Shown piece after piece: positions 45,913 to 57,454 of a DNA stretch of 61,029 bases; positions within the stretch are counted from its first letter, which is position 1; each line of letters begins with the position of its first letter. The translations under genes and the position numbers were made by a program. Under the pieces are notes generated by a model. That model was not told where the DNA came from and did no database searches. It saw nothing but the letters and a program-made list of their open reading frames with translations. Origin of the DNA: Gnetum montanum (Eukaryota > Streptophyta > Gnetopsida > Gnetales > Gnetaceae); assembly GCA_015680685.1 (NCBI GenBank), contig MNCI01004519.1:30329-91357 (forward strand). Direction: 5' to 3'.

Positions 45913-46554
45913 TGTTTAAAGGGCACTCAAAGGTATTTTATGTAGAGGATAAGGGTGTTGGAGATGTAGGGTAGCTAGTCACATGAGGTTGTGTGGGTTT
46001 GGGAGGACTGCTCGATTAGAAAAAATATAATTTCCTAGATCGATTATCTAAACCACTCGACGAAAAAGCCAATTATGAATATATAGCCATAATAGCATGT
46101 TGTTGTTGAGGTTGTGGGGGAATTTCTCCCTGCATGGATGGAGCAGGAGGTAACTAGGTTGAGGGTGGAGGGATGTATGTAGATGGATGTGAAGGGTGAT
46201 ATGGATATGGGTTATTTTCCTAAGTGGATGGTGAATGTGCTTAGTGGTACTTTGAAGGGTAATAATGATGCTAAAATGAGGCATGGCTTGCAAAACTTCT
46301 TGGAGAAACAGGTTGCAAAACATAGTACTCATATAGATTTGGTTGCCTATAAGGGTACTGCTACCTTGGTGGTGGCATTCCCCATGATTGTGGTTGGTGC
46401 CATTATTAGTATTTCTCATATGGTTGAGGTGGAGCTCCACTTGGGTAATAAAATTATTGTTGTTGGTGGAACTATCTTGGATTGCCTTGAGGATAAGACA
46501 ATCATCTGGGTGCTTGCCTACATGCTAGTTGAGGATTCAATGTGTACACCCTAG
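45913..46554 (-). pseudogene. E5 Pro/Gln/Tyr-rich linker
   Basis: Minus-strand counterpart of the linker at 5168-5610 in E2. Rich in His, Pro and Tyr codons. The 123-codon plus-strand ORF 46183-46554 is its shadow: it has no homologue in the other elements, while the minus frame does. Confidence 0.6.
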
Positions 46555-48341
46555 ACTCTTGTAAGTGTGACATCACAAGGAAAGACCCCTTTGGATGTTT
46601 GTCTTGATAGATGTCACAACCAAGATCACCATCAGAGTTGGGTTTCACAAATTTCTCTATGGTAGCAGCTTTGCCCTTACCTCTCTAGTAGGCACATTTA
46701 GCTTCTTTTTGTCTTCTACATTCATGATTACTATTTTGTTCTTTGGGTGCTTCAGCAATCTTCATAGTAGTTTGAAACTTCTCATCCAAAGAGTCCCATA
46801 ATTTATCAACCTTTTCCAAAATGTTAGAAATAGATTTTTGAATAGGAAAGGTTTTCCTATTCACCACTTCATCAAGTGGGGACTCCTCATCACAAAATTA
46901 GACTTGCCTTTTCTTGATGGAAGGGTTCCTATTATACTCTTCTACACTTTTCCTTTTTCACAACTCATCTTCTTCTTTTGCTACCTACTTTATAAGCCTT
47001 TGGATTTAATGAGCTCTTAATTTAGATAGTCTCCCTTAGGCATAAGCCCCAAGAGTTATTCTAGTTTCTGCTCTAAGCCCATCTATGATGTGGTGGAGTT
47101 GTTACCTTTGAGAATAATCATAACTAGGGCATTGGTGTAAGAGTGAATAATATTTACTCCAAGAGTTCATGTGTTCTTTATTTCTAGCCTTGGATTTGCC
47201 TTCTTAGGTTGGACACTCTTGAGTATGTTTGGAATATATCATTAAATAGTTCTAACATGCTACTCCATTAGCGAATGGCTTTCGGCTCCAAGGACCAATA
47301 CTAGCTTTCAACTTTCTTTATGAGTGTCTTGGGGAAAATCTTGAGCTTTTGCCAATCATTTTTAATGTTTTGTAAGGCATAGGCATCGTGAAAATCTTGT
47401 AGATATGTCTACAAATCAAAGTTGTATCCCCCTTTAAATCTTGAGATATTATTCATGTCTAAGTGCTTGATCCTACTATCTTTCACATGCCTAGTTAGGA
47501 TCTTTACTGCCTTTGCAATTTTGAGCATGCTTCAAATCACCAAAAAATGTTCATCATCATCATTGCATCGATGATGCCGATGATGGTTTCTACCACCTCT
47601 ATGCACTTGATGACCTTGACGGTCATTGTTGTCTTGTTGATTACCTTCATCATGATTATTTCGATGATGGATTTTATGAGAACCATAAGATGAAGAGGAA
47701 TGTTCAGAATTAGATGAAGATGATGGAGAGGAAGGTGGACTGCCACCATCACCGTGATGTTCACCACTGTCTCTTTGCTCATTATGACCACCATCCTTAG
47801 ATCCCTTTTCATTATGATGTTTACCTGAGTTTCTACCTTGACTATCACTTTTTATTGAACCTAGTTTATGAATAGTGGATTGTAGGTTTAGGGCCATACC
47901 CTCGTTACCAATAACAGGGGGTGGAGAATCTTCATGTTGAGAACCTTTAAAGGGAGGATCCTCATTGTCATCTTGGTCTAGTAGGAACAAGGGATTAGTG
48001 AAATGTTTCCCCTTCATAGCCTTGTGGTGCTTTTCCTAGTGTCAGTTTCTCTTGTGTTGTGTTTCAGTAGGGCAGTAGTCCTACGTATCATAACCATTCA
48101 CAGTGTATTCCTCGTGAAGATATAGAATGTCTAACTTCTTAAGAGTTTGAAATAGCATCCCAGGCATAGATCGATCGGGGGGCAAGACAATGTTGTCCTC
48201 CATGTCATGCCATCACAGCTGCTCATCTTAATGTAGGATGAAGGTGAAGTTTGGTACATTCTCATTTGGATGGGTATATACCACTTTGCACTCTTGTGGG
48301 ACTAGTGGTTTAACATCTTCATGCATGTGAGAAGAAGACAT
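46555..48341 (-). pseudogene. E5 gag, broken
   Basis: The start at ATG 48341 (MSSSHMH) lines up with E2. The first part contains VVYTHPNENVPNFTFILH and then WHDMEDNIVLPPDRSMPGML (near 48200). The frame 48017-47532 (161 codons) carries an acidic start (FLLDQDDNEDPPFKGSQHED) and a very His/Asp/Ser/Arg-rich low-complexity region, as in E2 (3890-4140). The capsid-like part is degenerate between 47530 and 46950, with a segment like NDKYQT near 47230 and LGAYA.GRLSKLR near 47030. The Lys/Glu-rich helix is at 46867-46685 (ISNILEKVDKLWDSLDEKFQ). Stops are frequent outside the two long frames. Confidence 0.75.
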
Positions 48342-48474
48342 TTTGCAAAACAAATAAAATTATCAGTGTTCCTTTGTAATTGAATGTTGTTCGAGAGTGA
48401 TGTTAACCTTGGGTCCATTTAATGATATTAATAATGTTCACTAATCCTAGATTGCACACATTTCAACAAACAAA

Positions 48475-48494
48475 GTCCCTGACAATAGTGCTAA
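48475..48494 (-). promoter_or_regulatory. E5 primer-binding site (tRNA-Asp type)
   Basis: The minus strand reads TTAGCACTATTGTCAGGGAC right after the LTR end. It matches most positions of the E2 site and marks this LTR as the 5' LTR. Confidence 0.7.
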
Positions 48495-49430
48495 TGATGA
48501 GCAACGAGATACCCCTATTCCCAACCATACGAATCATAAAGTGTTCACGTGTAATCTGGTCAACTTCCATGGACTTTATAGTTTCTGGTACACCAGTCTT
48601 CTAGGTAGTGAACCTTGCCCTAAGGTTGTTCATTGTCTTCCCATTTACACTTGTGAAGTATAAAGGTATGGTTAAGTGAAATTGAGGCATATAATTTTTA
48701 TCATTTTATATTTTATGTTCTTTGGTGCTTTGAAGAGAGAGATAAAGTAATTTAATGACTAATCTAAGTTAACTAACTAATTGATCTCTAACTAGTCCTA
48801 ACATAAGCATTTGGCCCCACTTTCCATACACATCTTGAATCCATGTATTTACTACTGGGTTACCAAGTACTATGCTACTAGGCATACCAAGTAATAACGC
48901 TGCTAAGATTACCAAGTGAATACATGTTAGATTTGAAGTGGTCGTACTTAAGTAATTAATCTATTTAGCTTATCTCACTTAATTACCTCATTAGCTTAAT
49001 TATTGGAAAACATTGAATACATAATTAAAAATATTGAATGCATGAATAAATATCTAAACTATCTAGAATGTTGCAAGGTTTATCAAGAAGCTTGTCTTTA
49101 TTGCCACACACATTGTCATGCTTAGGTACAATAGTGCTTGACTAAAGATCCGTACACTCAATGACTCCTATGGTGGGTACTTGGGAGAAATATTCTAACT
49201 TTAAAATGTAAAAACTACAAGAGTTTGACTACTATTCTCAATCTAATGCCATAAATATGGTTGGTAAGCACATATTTATAGCCTAAGACAAACCCCTACA
49301 TTGATAGGGCTATGTCGACATAATAGACTACATCAATGAGGCCTAGTCAATAGGGCCCAGTTGATGCAACAGACTGCATTGATGGGGCCTAGTTAATGGG
49401 GATCAGTTAATGCAACAAATTGTATTTCAT
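48495..49430 (-). mobile_element. E5 5' LTR (type A variant with different U3)
   Basis: The LTR end (left) TGATGAGCAACGAGATACCC and the middle part match type A LTRs, e.g. the AAACTCTTG, AGAGTTAGAGTAATTTC-like and GGATCTTTA segments. The first ~140 bases of the LTR (49430-49290) do not match E2; they consist of about three imperfect 45-base repeats with TTGATGGGGCC. The minus-strand TATA box is at 49273-49280. Confidence 0.8.
49273..49280 (-). promoter_or_regulatory. TATA box of E5 5' LTR
   Basis: TATTTATA on the plus strand (TATAAATA on the coding strand), directly after the repeated U3 segment. Confidence 0.55.
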
Positions 49431-50849
49431 TAGTATGCTACTAAAAAATTACTTTCTTGAACTTCTTTGCCAAGTGGTAATACTTCTTATAGTTGTGGTA
49501 GCCTTTAGTTATTAGTATTGAGATGATACAATGTGAAGTCACTGGTAAATGGTATGGATTTAGTTTGGATCTTAGAAGGAAAGGATAATGATTACTTTAA
49601 CCATATATCACACATAGAATCCATTATGTCTATGGTAAGACATCTTACATCTCATTTTCTATAAGCCCTAATACTTCCATTCCATCTCACTATTATATAC
49701 AATTATAATTTAATGGTTTTGTATAATATAGTGTTATTTTCTCATCAAGGCAATAGTAACATGTGTGTTTTAGAAGACATCTATGTTTTACATTCAACTC
49801 CGTAAGTGCCTATGAACACTTGTAGGTGTGGTTATACAAGGGTACTAAGGATTGGAGCCTACTTTGGGGAGGACCCACTTGTATAACTCTTGTGCTTCAT
49901 ACCTGATGAACAATTCCATAGCATCTTTTACCTCCAAAATGCTTAAATGATCATTCTTACCTTCCTACACACTTATATTTGATCATAATTTTACTAATTC
50001 CTACTGTCCATCTCCTATATATCTAATTGACTTACTTTGCCCAAGATTCCTTCTTTCATACACTTTTAATGATAAATTCTTATATTTTGAGTATCATTCA
50101 TACTAAAAAACCCTTTGAACCATCTCTATATCTTCCAAACTACTCATTTTACTTAATTTTTCCATAAAAAATTACTCAAAACCTTGAAATTTTTAATAGG
50201 AACATTACAACTACAATGTATCATCCCCTGCAATGTTGCATTTACGATGTCATTGCCAAAAAATATATATATGTAGGAGAATTTAGAAATTTTTCATTCT
50301 TCTTATTTGATGCATACAAAGTTCATGCCATTTTCTAGCCCTCTAGCAACCAAACTTCGAAGCTTCATAACTTCCTCACCATAACTCTGACTTATGTGAT
50401 TCTTGAACCATCTTGATCATGGAGTGACCAACTTAGTTGTGGGGAGAGTGCTACACATAGTCATGTGATTTGAACCAAAATTTTCTAACACCTTGAAGAA
50501 CACACTAAGGGTAATAACCATAACAACTAATCACATTTTTACTAAAATACTCAAATAAAAGCTAATAAACTTAGCTTTTATTCCTAATTAATCATTCCAA
50601 CATGTATTAAATAGGAATATAATAATTGTAAGAGATTAGAAGGAACTAACTTGTCATAACACATTAGAAGATACAACAATTAAGAGTTTATTTTTCAAAT
50701 TTCTCTAACTTTGCTATCCTAATAAGAGTGAAAAGGTAATGATAAGAATAAATTTTGATCAAATCCAAGGAACTAAGAGAGAATCATTAACCATTAGGAA
50801 TTTATCTAAAATCATTAGGTAATCTTAAAAGAATTCTTTATGATTGCAA
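49431..50849 (+). other. E1 non-coding region before the extra ORF
   Basis: Plus-strand homologue of E3 16500-15844 and E6 57000-57991. It holds the conserved motif at 49855-49881 and long AT-rich stretches. It ends with TGATTGCAAATGG, where related copies have an AG splice-acceptor-like dinucleotide before ATG. No gene is seen. Confidence 0.6.
49855..49881 (+). other. Conserved non-coding motif, E1 copy
   Basis: GAGCCTACTTTGGGGAGGAC plus CCACTTG, identical over 25 bases with the E2 copy apart from the last bases. About 970 bases upstream of the extra ORF. Confidence 0.8.
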
Positions 50850-53030
50850 ATGGCTCCTAAAAGTCTTGTATCCAAAGGACCTCATAACAAAAGGTCAAGA
50901 AACTTAGAGGGAGAGGAAAAGTTGGAGAATAGACTCTACAAGCTAAGCAAGAGGCTCAATCTTTCAGCATCCATCAGTCTGCACCAATAACAAAGTAATC
51001 TGCACAAGCTAAAGTTGAAGCACCACTCAATCAAGAGCAAGGATAGCATCTTATGCTAACAAATAATTATCTCTAAGTTATCTAAAAGTTCATCATGTCC
51101 ATAATCATTGTGGAACTTCACTTTGGATCATTCATGGAGTTCACACCTACTAATGTTCAAGAGTAACTTCAAGCGTCTCCTCTTTGACCCATGCTCTCAT
51201 GCAATGGTGAATGGTATATAGGGGAAGTCTATCAATTTTGAAAGAAGAAGTAAGATGATACCACTATTAAGATTGACAAAATCACAATGCCCTACTCAAT
51301 TGAAGCAATCTCCAAGGCACTATATCTTCCTAATGTTGGAGCCAACATTGCACAAATATTTACAAGGTTTGACACTATGGTTATAGAGGGCTTATGAAAT
51401 TGTAGATAAGAAATATAACAGTTTTTCCACAAAAGAGAATATCTACTTCAAGATTGGAACTTATCACACTTTTTCTACCAAGAGACTAAATAGAATTTTC
51501 ACCTATGTTGCAAGAGGAAGCATCATCCTCATGGGGAAATTCCAAGAAAACATGGCTCATCTATTATTTTTGAAAATTCAAAGAAGGTTTAAAAAAAAGA
51601 AGGTAGGGAAACTCACATTACCATTCCCTTGCATCATCAGAAGACTATGCAAGCAAGCTAGAATTTTGGGCTACATTAATGAAATTCTTTGTAAGGCCTA
51701 AAATGGATAAACTCAGTGCCTCCCAGGAAAGATGAACTAAATAAGCCAATAGGCACTAAGGAAGCTGCAGGATCTACACTAGTAGGAAACATCCCAGCTA
51801 TGGGACAAGAGCAAGTAGGATCTAGTGGGTTAACACTAGCTGGTGACAGACCAGGACCAAGCGCTCTGCCAACACAATAGGATTATAAATCCTCCATGAG
51901 CCATCTACAGCATATAGCTAAAATCATCAACTGGGGAAATAAAGAAGTCTCAAGCATATACCAAGTAAGTGATAATCCAAGAAGACTTGCATTATCAACA
52001 AGATCCACTACTGATCAAATCTCATTATAGGTAGGAGAAGATGAGGATTATGCCAAACCAACTAGAGTAATTTAGAATTGTGCAGATAGCCAAATTGATA
52101 ACAAAGAATATTCAAGTTGAGATGGAAAAGGACAAGGCAATGTGAAATGCCTCAGTGATTGAAGTTCAAACATATGTTTATGCCAAAGTCTTAACTTCCT
52201 TGGAGGAAGAAAATAAAAAGATTGCTATAGAAAATATAAGGTTGATGGACATTGAAAAAAAAAGAATGTTCTAGAAGAAAGCATTCATCAACAAAGAGAG
52301 ACTAGTTTGCTAGAGTCAATTAGGACATGCGAAAACTAGCTAGAGAAAATAAAATCTTGTTAATGGAGAGAGTCTATGAAATTTGGAAAAAGTTAGCCAT
52401 TGAAATCAACACATTGCAAATTGAGGCTAAGAAGCATGAAAGGTTAAAAAAACACTTCAGAGATCATGTGGGTATGTACAAATAGATTAATGAAAAGAAA
52501 ATCTAGATGACCAAAGCCAAGATCAGTTCATTCATAATACAAACATTTGGTTGGTAGCTAATCTTGGATAGTCTTGCCCACATCCACCAAGTAGAAATCA
52601 AGAACAAAGATGTACAAATAGAAGATCTGATAGAGTACATGAGATTAGCAAACCTTTGTTATGTTAATCTAGCCATGCTCATAGTAGGAAAACCTAGAAA
52701 TGAATTGGTGTAGTAAGTGGTTGTAGTGTATGAAATGTATGAGAAAGAGTTTGCAAATAGAAAAGATGCATAATAGAAACTACACATTGCAAACTCTAAA
52801 CTTCAAGAGGTCAAGGAAAGCTACCAGGATTAAAAGAATGTAGTAACAAATCTGTCTCATAGATTGACATATTACCAACAACTGAGAAAAGTATCTAGAG
52901 CATTTGAAGAGGAAATACAATAGTTCATGACCTAGTACATAAAAAGAAAACAAGTTGTTTTCATAGTTTTTGTGTTTGTGGGAAGTATCAACTTCATAAA
53001 CATTGCTAAATTTTCCTAAATGGTACATGA
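50850..53030 (+). pseudogene. E1 extra ORF: putative plant transposon protein, broken
   Basis: Starts at ATG 50850 (MAPKSLVSKGPHNKRSRNLE). After a stop-rich part the conserved segments are VELHFGSFMEFTPTNVQE (51110), GEWYIGEVYQF (51209), TMPYSIEAISKALYLPN (51288), FTYVARGSIILMGKFQENMA (51500), LTLPFPCIIRRLCKQA (51612), a Gly/Pro/Gln linker (51720-51880), SMSHLQHIAKIINWGNKEV (51896), and a Lys/Glu-rich C-terminal half ending in NLSHRLTYYQQLRKVSRAFE near 52900. If intact it would be about 720 residues. The E3 ORF on the other strand has the same order. The N-terminal half resembles plant 'putative transposon protein' domains found in retroelements, based on memory of that family. No membrane segment or signal peptide is visible, so there is no sign of an envelope protein. 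Function is unknown. Confidence 0.65.
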
Positions 53031-53366
53031 TCCAAGGTCAGAGGAAGAAAAAAATTTATGCATTACTTAACATATACCAATTTTAAAATCTTGATGACAA
53101 AGGAAAGAGATCGATGGAGGAGCCACCATCACCTAGAACTTAGAGGCTACATCAAGCTTTGAAACTTTTTTATTTTGTTTTTTCCACATTAAAGTTCATC
53201 ATGCAATGCATGATAATTTTGTAAAAACCACTTGAAGCACAATGTGGCATTTATAGTAGAGTCAGTCATATATAGAATTTATAATGTAAAGTCTATAAAT
53301 GATCCCATAATTTTGTAAGAAATTATATCATCCTTTTTTTTAACTCAAGAATGAGTTTTCAATCAT
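53031..53366 (+). other. E1 3' untranslated region
   Basis: AT-rich sequence between the extra ORF and the polypurine tract. No gene seen. Confidence 0.55.
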
Positions 53367-53377
53367 TCATAGGGGTA
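53367..53377 (+). promoter_or_regulatory. E1 polypurine tract
   Basis: TCATAGGGGTA lies directly before the TG of the 3' LTR, as in E2 and E3. Confidence 0.65.
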
Positions 53378-54265
53378 TGATAAAACCATTTGAGTCAACT
53401 AATGTGATATCATGTCTATGGTATCGTAGCCCTACTTATGTCATCATAGATGCAATATAGTGGATCCTGATCTCCACTATAAATACCAACCCATCATCAT
53501 GTCAAACAAACAACTTTACGCCAACACTTAGGTAAATTCTTGTAGTCTATTTCCATGATTTAAACTTACCATTATAGTAAATGCCTATAGTGTGATGTTA
53601 AATAGCTGTATGGAATCTTTATTTAATTGAATTTTTCTTGGGCATAGTTTATGGCCAAAAATAAAGATCAAGATTGTTTTCCACCATTGTAGTATTCTAC
53701 TTAGTTTATTTTTACTTAGTTTAATTTTACCTTTAGCATTTTTACCTTTACTTAAGTCATTTACTATTTCCAAGTACTTTACTTTATCTCACATCTTTTA
53801 ATAAGGTGATATAAGTACGAATGGTTTTAAGTATGAAGTATAATTGTTTGGTAACCTAGTAGTGAATATACTTAATTCATTGAGTAGTGGATTCACTTGG
53901 TAATTCCAAATATGGTTACATGAGCCCTTGACATGTACAACAAGCTAGGAGTGAATACTTGCCACTCATAGGCTAGAATAGTTTCTTTACTTTTGCTTCA
54001 TGTAGACTTAGATTGTATTACTCTATTTCCACTATGTCTACACTTAATATTATTTTGAGCCAAACAACATCAACATATCTTATGCCTCACCTAGAGTTAA
54101 ATCATACAACTTGAACTTTACTAACTCAACATGAGAAAACATTGATCACGAACTGAACATCAACTACTAGTAAATCTACATTTTCCATTCATGGATTATG
54201 ATCAAGTCACATATGCACACTTATGACTTATATGGTGGAGTGTTGGAATACCCTACCACTCATCA
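53378..54265 (+). mobile_element. E1 3' LTR (type B)
   Basis: Starts TGATAAAACC and ends ACCACTCATCA (888 bases). It matches 291-1056 and, reversed, the two E3 LTRs. The next base begins mid-gag sequence of E6. Confidence 0.9.
53478..53485 (+). promoter_or_regulatory. TATA box of E1 3' LTR
   Basis: TATAAATA about 100 bases into the LTR. Confidence 0.6.
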
Positions 54266-54870
54266 AGTAGCTTCATCACATCATAGATGGGTTTTGTAAC
54301 AAAATAAGGGAGACCCTTGGGATCTATGCTCAAGGAAGATTATCAAAACTAAGAGTCCATCAGAAATAAAGGTTGATTGAACATGTGGCAAAAGAAGAAG
54401 AAGAGATATGTAAAAGGAAGAGTGTACAAGAATATAACTAGGGTCCAGCCTTTTGCAAAAAGAAGACTCATATTTATGATTAGGAAGAAGAGGTAGATCT
54501 CAATGAGTTGATTTCATAAAAAAACCTTGCCAATACAAAAGTCTATCACTTAGATTGAAGAAAGTGTAGATAAGATGTGGGAGTTGATGGATGAAAAAGT
54601 TATAACCAACTTGAAAATCATAGAGGAGAAGGTAAACCAAGTAGGATCAAGTGATTAAGATAAGAAGATGAAAAAGAACAAGAAAACAAGCATGGACACT
54701 TATTGGCAAAAAGGGAAAGAAATTGCAGTAGAAAAGGTTGTAGACTCAAACTTAGAGTATGATAATGGCTGTGACATTTGTCAATATAAACATCCAAAGA
54801 GCTATTACCTGGTTATGTTGCATATATAAGAGTTTGGAGCTTTTTCTTTGAATCCCAAATTTGTGGAAAA
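54266..54870 (+). pseudogene. E6 gag C-terminal part
   Basis: Opens HHIIDGF-like and continues IRETLGIYAQGRLSKLRVHQ (54305-54365), LIEHVAKEEEEICKRKS (54373), a Lys/Glu-rich helix with VDKMWELMDEKVITNLKII (54570-54625) and the Cys-rich motif CDICQYKHPKSYY (near 54772). It matches E3 19650-19211 and E2 4610-5150. Stops occur at several places. Confidence 0.75.
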
Positions 54871-56060
54871 GTAAATGCCTAGAAGATTATCTTATCCACA
54901 ACGCAATTATAGATAGTCCTAAAACCAATAGTGATATCCATGTAGGAATCCTCCTCAACCTCAAGACTACTATCAATAATAATGACAAAACCCACAATCA
55001 TGGGAGATACCATCACTAAACTAGTAATATCCCTATTACTAGCCAAACCCTTATGGATACTATGTTTAGTAACCTATTTCTCCCAATAGTTCTACTATCC
55101 ATGCCTTAACTTACTATTACTACTACCCTCCTAAGTACCATAAACTTACAACATCTCTTATGGAATCACCATCCCATGCCTCTCATCATCCATCACATTC
55201 TTAATACTCTCATACTTTTCTCCAACATATGTCACAACCAATAATGTAGGAAGAATTGGCACCATAACCTCAGTAGAAGAATGCAACTTATGCTATAAAC
55301 ATAGAAACAGATAATAATACTAGTACTCCTCAAAAAAAGCCTCAGAAATGTTCTTTCTTTAGGATAATTTATACATGTATGAATAAAACTAGTGGACCTA
55401 CTAACTTATCAAAAGTAGCACAAGGACAACATGGTGCAACCCCATTCCTTACAAAAACAATGCCTTCTAATGTTTTGCAAAATCCAACGATCCTCTCCAC
55501 TTCAAAAGAAAACATAAAAGCTAAACATGGTACTATGTAAACATAGAAAATTCCATGCATTACTAATAATGATAAAGGATGTAGTTGTAGGCCAAAATTT
55601 TAAAGTATTAACACGATTCCTATACCAACCAACAACAAACTTGAGGAACAAGTATTTGTGCAAAACCATATGCACATAATAGCCACTACATCAAAAGACA
55701 CCTAATGGTTAAAAAATAAGAATACCAAATAGTCCAAAAGATGCATATAAACATCCAACACACTTATCAGCTCTTATTCTAAGAAAATGAACCAAATAGA
55801 AAACTTAGAAAAGGACACCTTACACTTTGACTATACATTAGAAAAAGATGTTATACAAGGAGATCCAAGAACTAAAATAGAAAATAAAAAAGGAAACATA
55901 TTTAGAACCTCTAAAAATAAAATACCTTCTATTACAATTGAACATATGTCTTCAAATGATTAAAACCTAATTATCATCAATGTTAAACATGCTAACAAGA
56001 AAAAACTTAAATCACTAAAGATGATAAATACAAAACTTATAGTGTATAACCAAGGGAATG
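54871..56060 (+). pseudogene. E6 linker and protease remnant (protease core deleted)
   Basis: The Pro/Gln/Tyr linker (MPRRLSYPQ near 54870, later PHAS-rich) is followed, after about 55370, by a Lys/Ser/Thr-rich stretch and then directly by the protease end segment KIPCITNNDKGCSC (55548). The active-site and flap parts seen in E2 and E3 are missing. The tail matches E3's post-protease linker and ends near 56090 with L-T-H-E-F-S-x-G-G-D-T, the start of the T-rich block. Confidence 0.6.
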
Positions 56061-56660
56061 TGCAATCCATTTTATTAATACTTACCCATGAGTTTAGTTG
56101 TGGGGGAGATACCCCATCTTGAATTAAGAACTAATAAAGGCTTCTTCACTTTTTGTTTTATAATTTTTTATCATTTTTCTATTTCTTCAAAATTTTTCAA
56201 TTCTTAATACATTTTTTATTTCTTATTATTTTTTATTTTCTTTATAATTTTTTCTTTTCCTTGTGTTTAATGGATATTTACTATGTTTTCATTAATAATG
56301 TTATAATCATGATGCATAAGTCCACATCATCTGTTGGGTCTTTGTCCCATGCCATTAAGACAATTGGGTAAATAAATGTGTAAAGTAGTGAGACTGCATT
56401 ATTCATTCCCTCTAGTTTCTATGATAGGATGTCTTTATAATCAAAGTAATATGATTCTTCTCGCATGAAACTAAAATTAACTTACGATCATTATGCTTTG
56501 AATAAAAGAGAAAGGACCAACAGGGAATGGAAAAGGGTTTGACATCAAGGGGATTTGCTAATTTGTTGTATTTTCTCTATGGGTCTTACTACTTCATGTG
56601 TTTATATCATTACTCATTGTTTGATTTTGATGGAAGCATGTTCTCAAATAAGTGTTGCAT

Positions 56661-56952
56661 TGCCATGTCACTAGAAAGACATGTTATCCATGCTTGAAGA
56701 TAATCCTTTGGCAAGAAAAGTGCAAGTCACTCATTAATTAATTTAAAAAAAGAAACTAATTCTCAGAGTGCCACTAGAAAGAAATTTTACCTATGCTTGA
56801 AGATAGGCTACTTCTAGGACTCCCAAAGATCTCTTCAACTAGTCTCATTATGTGACTGAAAAGACATGTTACCCATACCTAAAGGTACTTCTTTGATGGG
56901 ATTAGCATTAGCTATGAGGCTAGAAAGACATGTTACCTATGCTTGAAGGAAC
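56661..56952 (+). repeat. Four spaced copies of a 35-base motif
   Basis: Copies near 56664, 56772, 56853 and 56915 share CTAGAAAGACATGTTACC and ATGCTTGAAG. Spacing is about 60-110 bases. Reverse copies occur in E3 near 16697-16835. Confidence 0.75.
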
Positions 56953-57426
56953 CCCTCTAACTAATGATCAAGTTTCCTCAAATTTTAACATTTAAGTAAT
57001 TAATTAATCAAAACTACTTTTCTTGTTTTTCTTTCTTTTGTAGTGATGTTTTCATATGGTTGTGGTGGTCCTGTGGTGATAAGTTTAAGATGATGTAATG
57101 TGATGACATTAGCAAAGGTATGGAATTGATCTAAAACTTGGATGCATAGGTATGATGGTCATCTTAATCATAGTTGTCCTAAGAACCTATTATGGACATG
57201 ATAAGATATCTCACGTCCCAATCTCTACAATCTTTTTTGATCTCATTATTCATCTCATCGATGAATGCAATTATGTACCTAATGGTTATGTATAGTATAG
57301 TGCAAGATCCTAAGATAGTTATGTACCAAGGAGGTTGTATGCTTTTAATAAAGACATGACTCATATTTAACTTCTAAGATGCTCACAAACATCTATTAGT
57401 GTGGTTATGCAAGGGCATTATGGCTA

Positions 57427-57454
57427 GAGCTTACTTTGGGGGAGGACCCACTTG
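57427..57454 (+). other. Conserved non-coding motif, E6 copy
   Basis: GAGCTTACTTTGGGGGAGGA followed by CCCACTTG. About 540 bases upstream of the extra-ORF ATG. Confidence 0.75.

Larger units (their letters stand above)
41831..49430 (-). mobile_element. E5: minus-strand Athila-like element with full pol, 3' LTR missing
   Basis: Minus-strand order: 5' LTR (49430-48495), primer-binding site, gag, linker, protease, reverse transcriptase, RNase H, integrase, then the T-rich block at 42200-41900. It is the only copy in the window with an RT-RNase H-integrase set. On the left it runs into E1 integrase without a 3' LTR, so its 3' end has been deleted or rearranged. To the right of its LTR (from 49431) E1 non-coding sequence resumes. 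No target duplication can be shown. The exact left junction (41820-41890) is uncertain. Confidence 0.8.
291..54265 (+). mobile_element. E1: Athila-like Ty3/gypsy element, host of three nested insertions
   Basis: The two type B LTRs at 291-1056 and 53378-54265 are in the same orientation and enclose, in order, gag (1200-2287 and 9328-10870), protease (10871-11330), reverse transcriptase N-part (11331-11959), reverse transcriptase and integrase remnants (41245-41830), a conserved non-coding block (49431-50849) and a transposon-protein ORF (50850-53030). The interruptions are E2, E3 and E5. Reading frame resumes across the E2 and E3 insertions, which supports a single host element. E1's 3' LTR is followed at once by mid-gag sequence of another element, so E1 was inserted into E6. 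E1 has its own internal deletion from reverse transcriptase to integrase C-terminus. Its target-site duplication cannot be checked because its left end is outside the window. The link between the pieces left and right of E5 is inferred from LTR type and order. Confidence 0.75.

Noticed and set aside
46183-46554. A 123-codon plus-strand ORF
   Set aside because: It is antisense to the Pro/Gln/Tyr linker of E5. The minus frame is conserved in the other elements and this one is not.
50850-53030. Envelope-like gene in E1, as in some Athila elements
   Set aside because: There is no signal peptide or membrane segment. The conserved blocks resemble plant transposon-protein domains and the rest is charged and helical.
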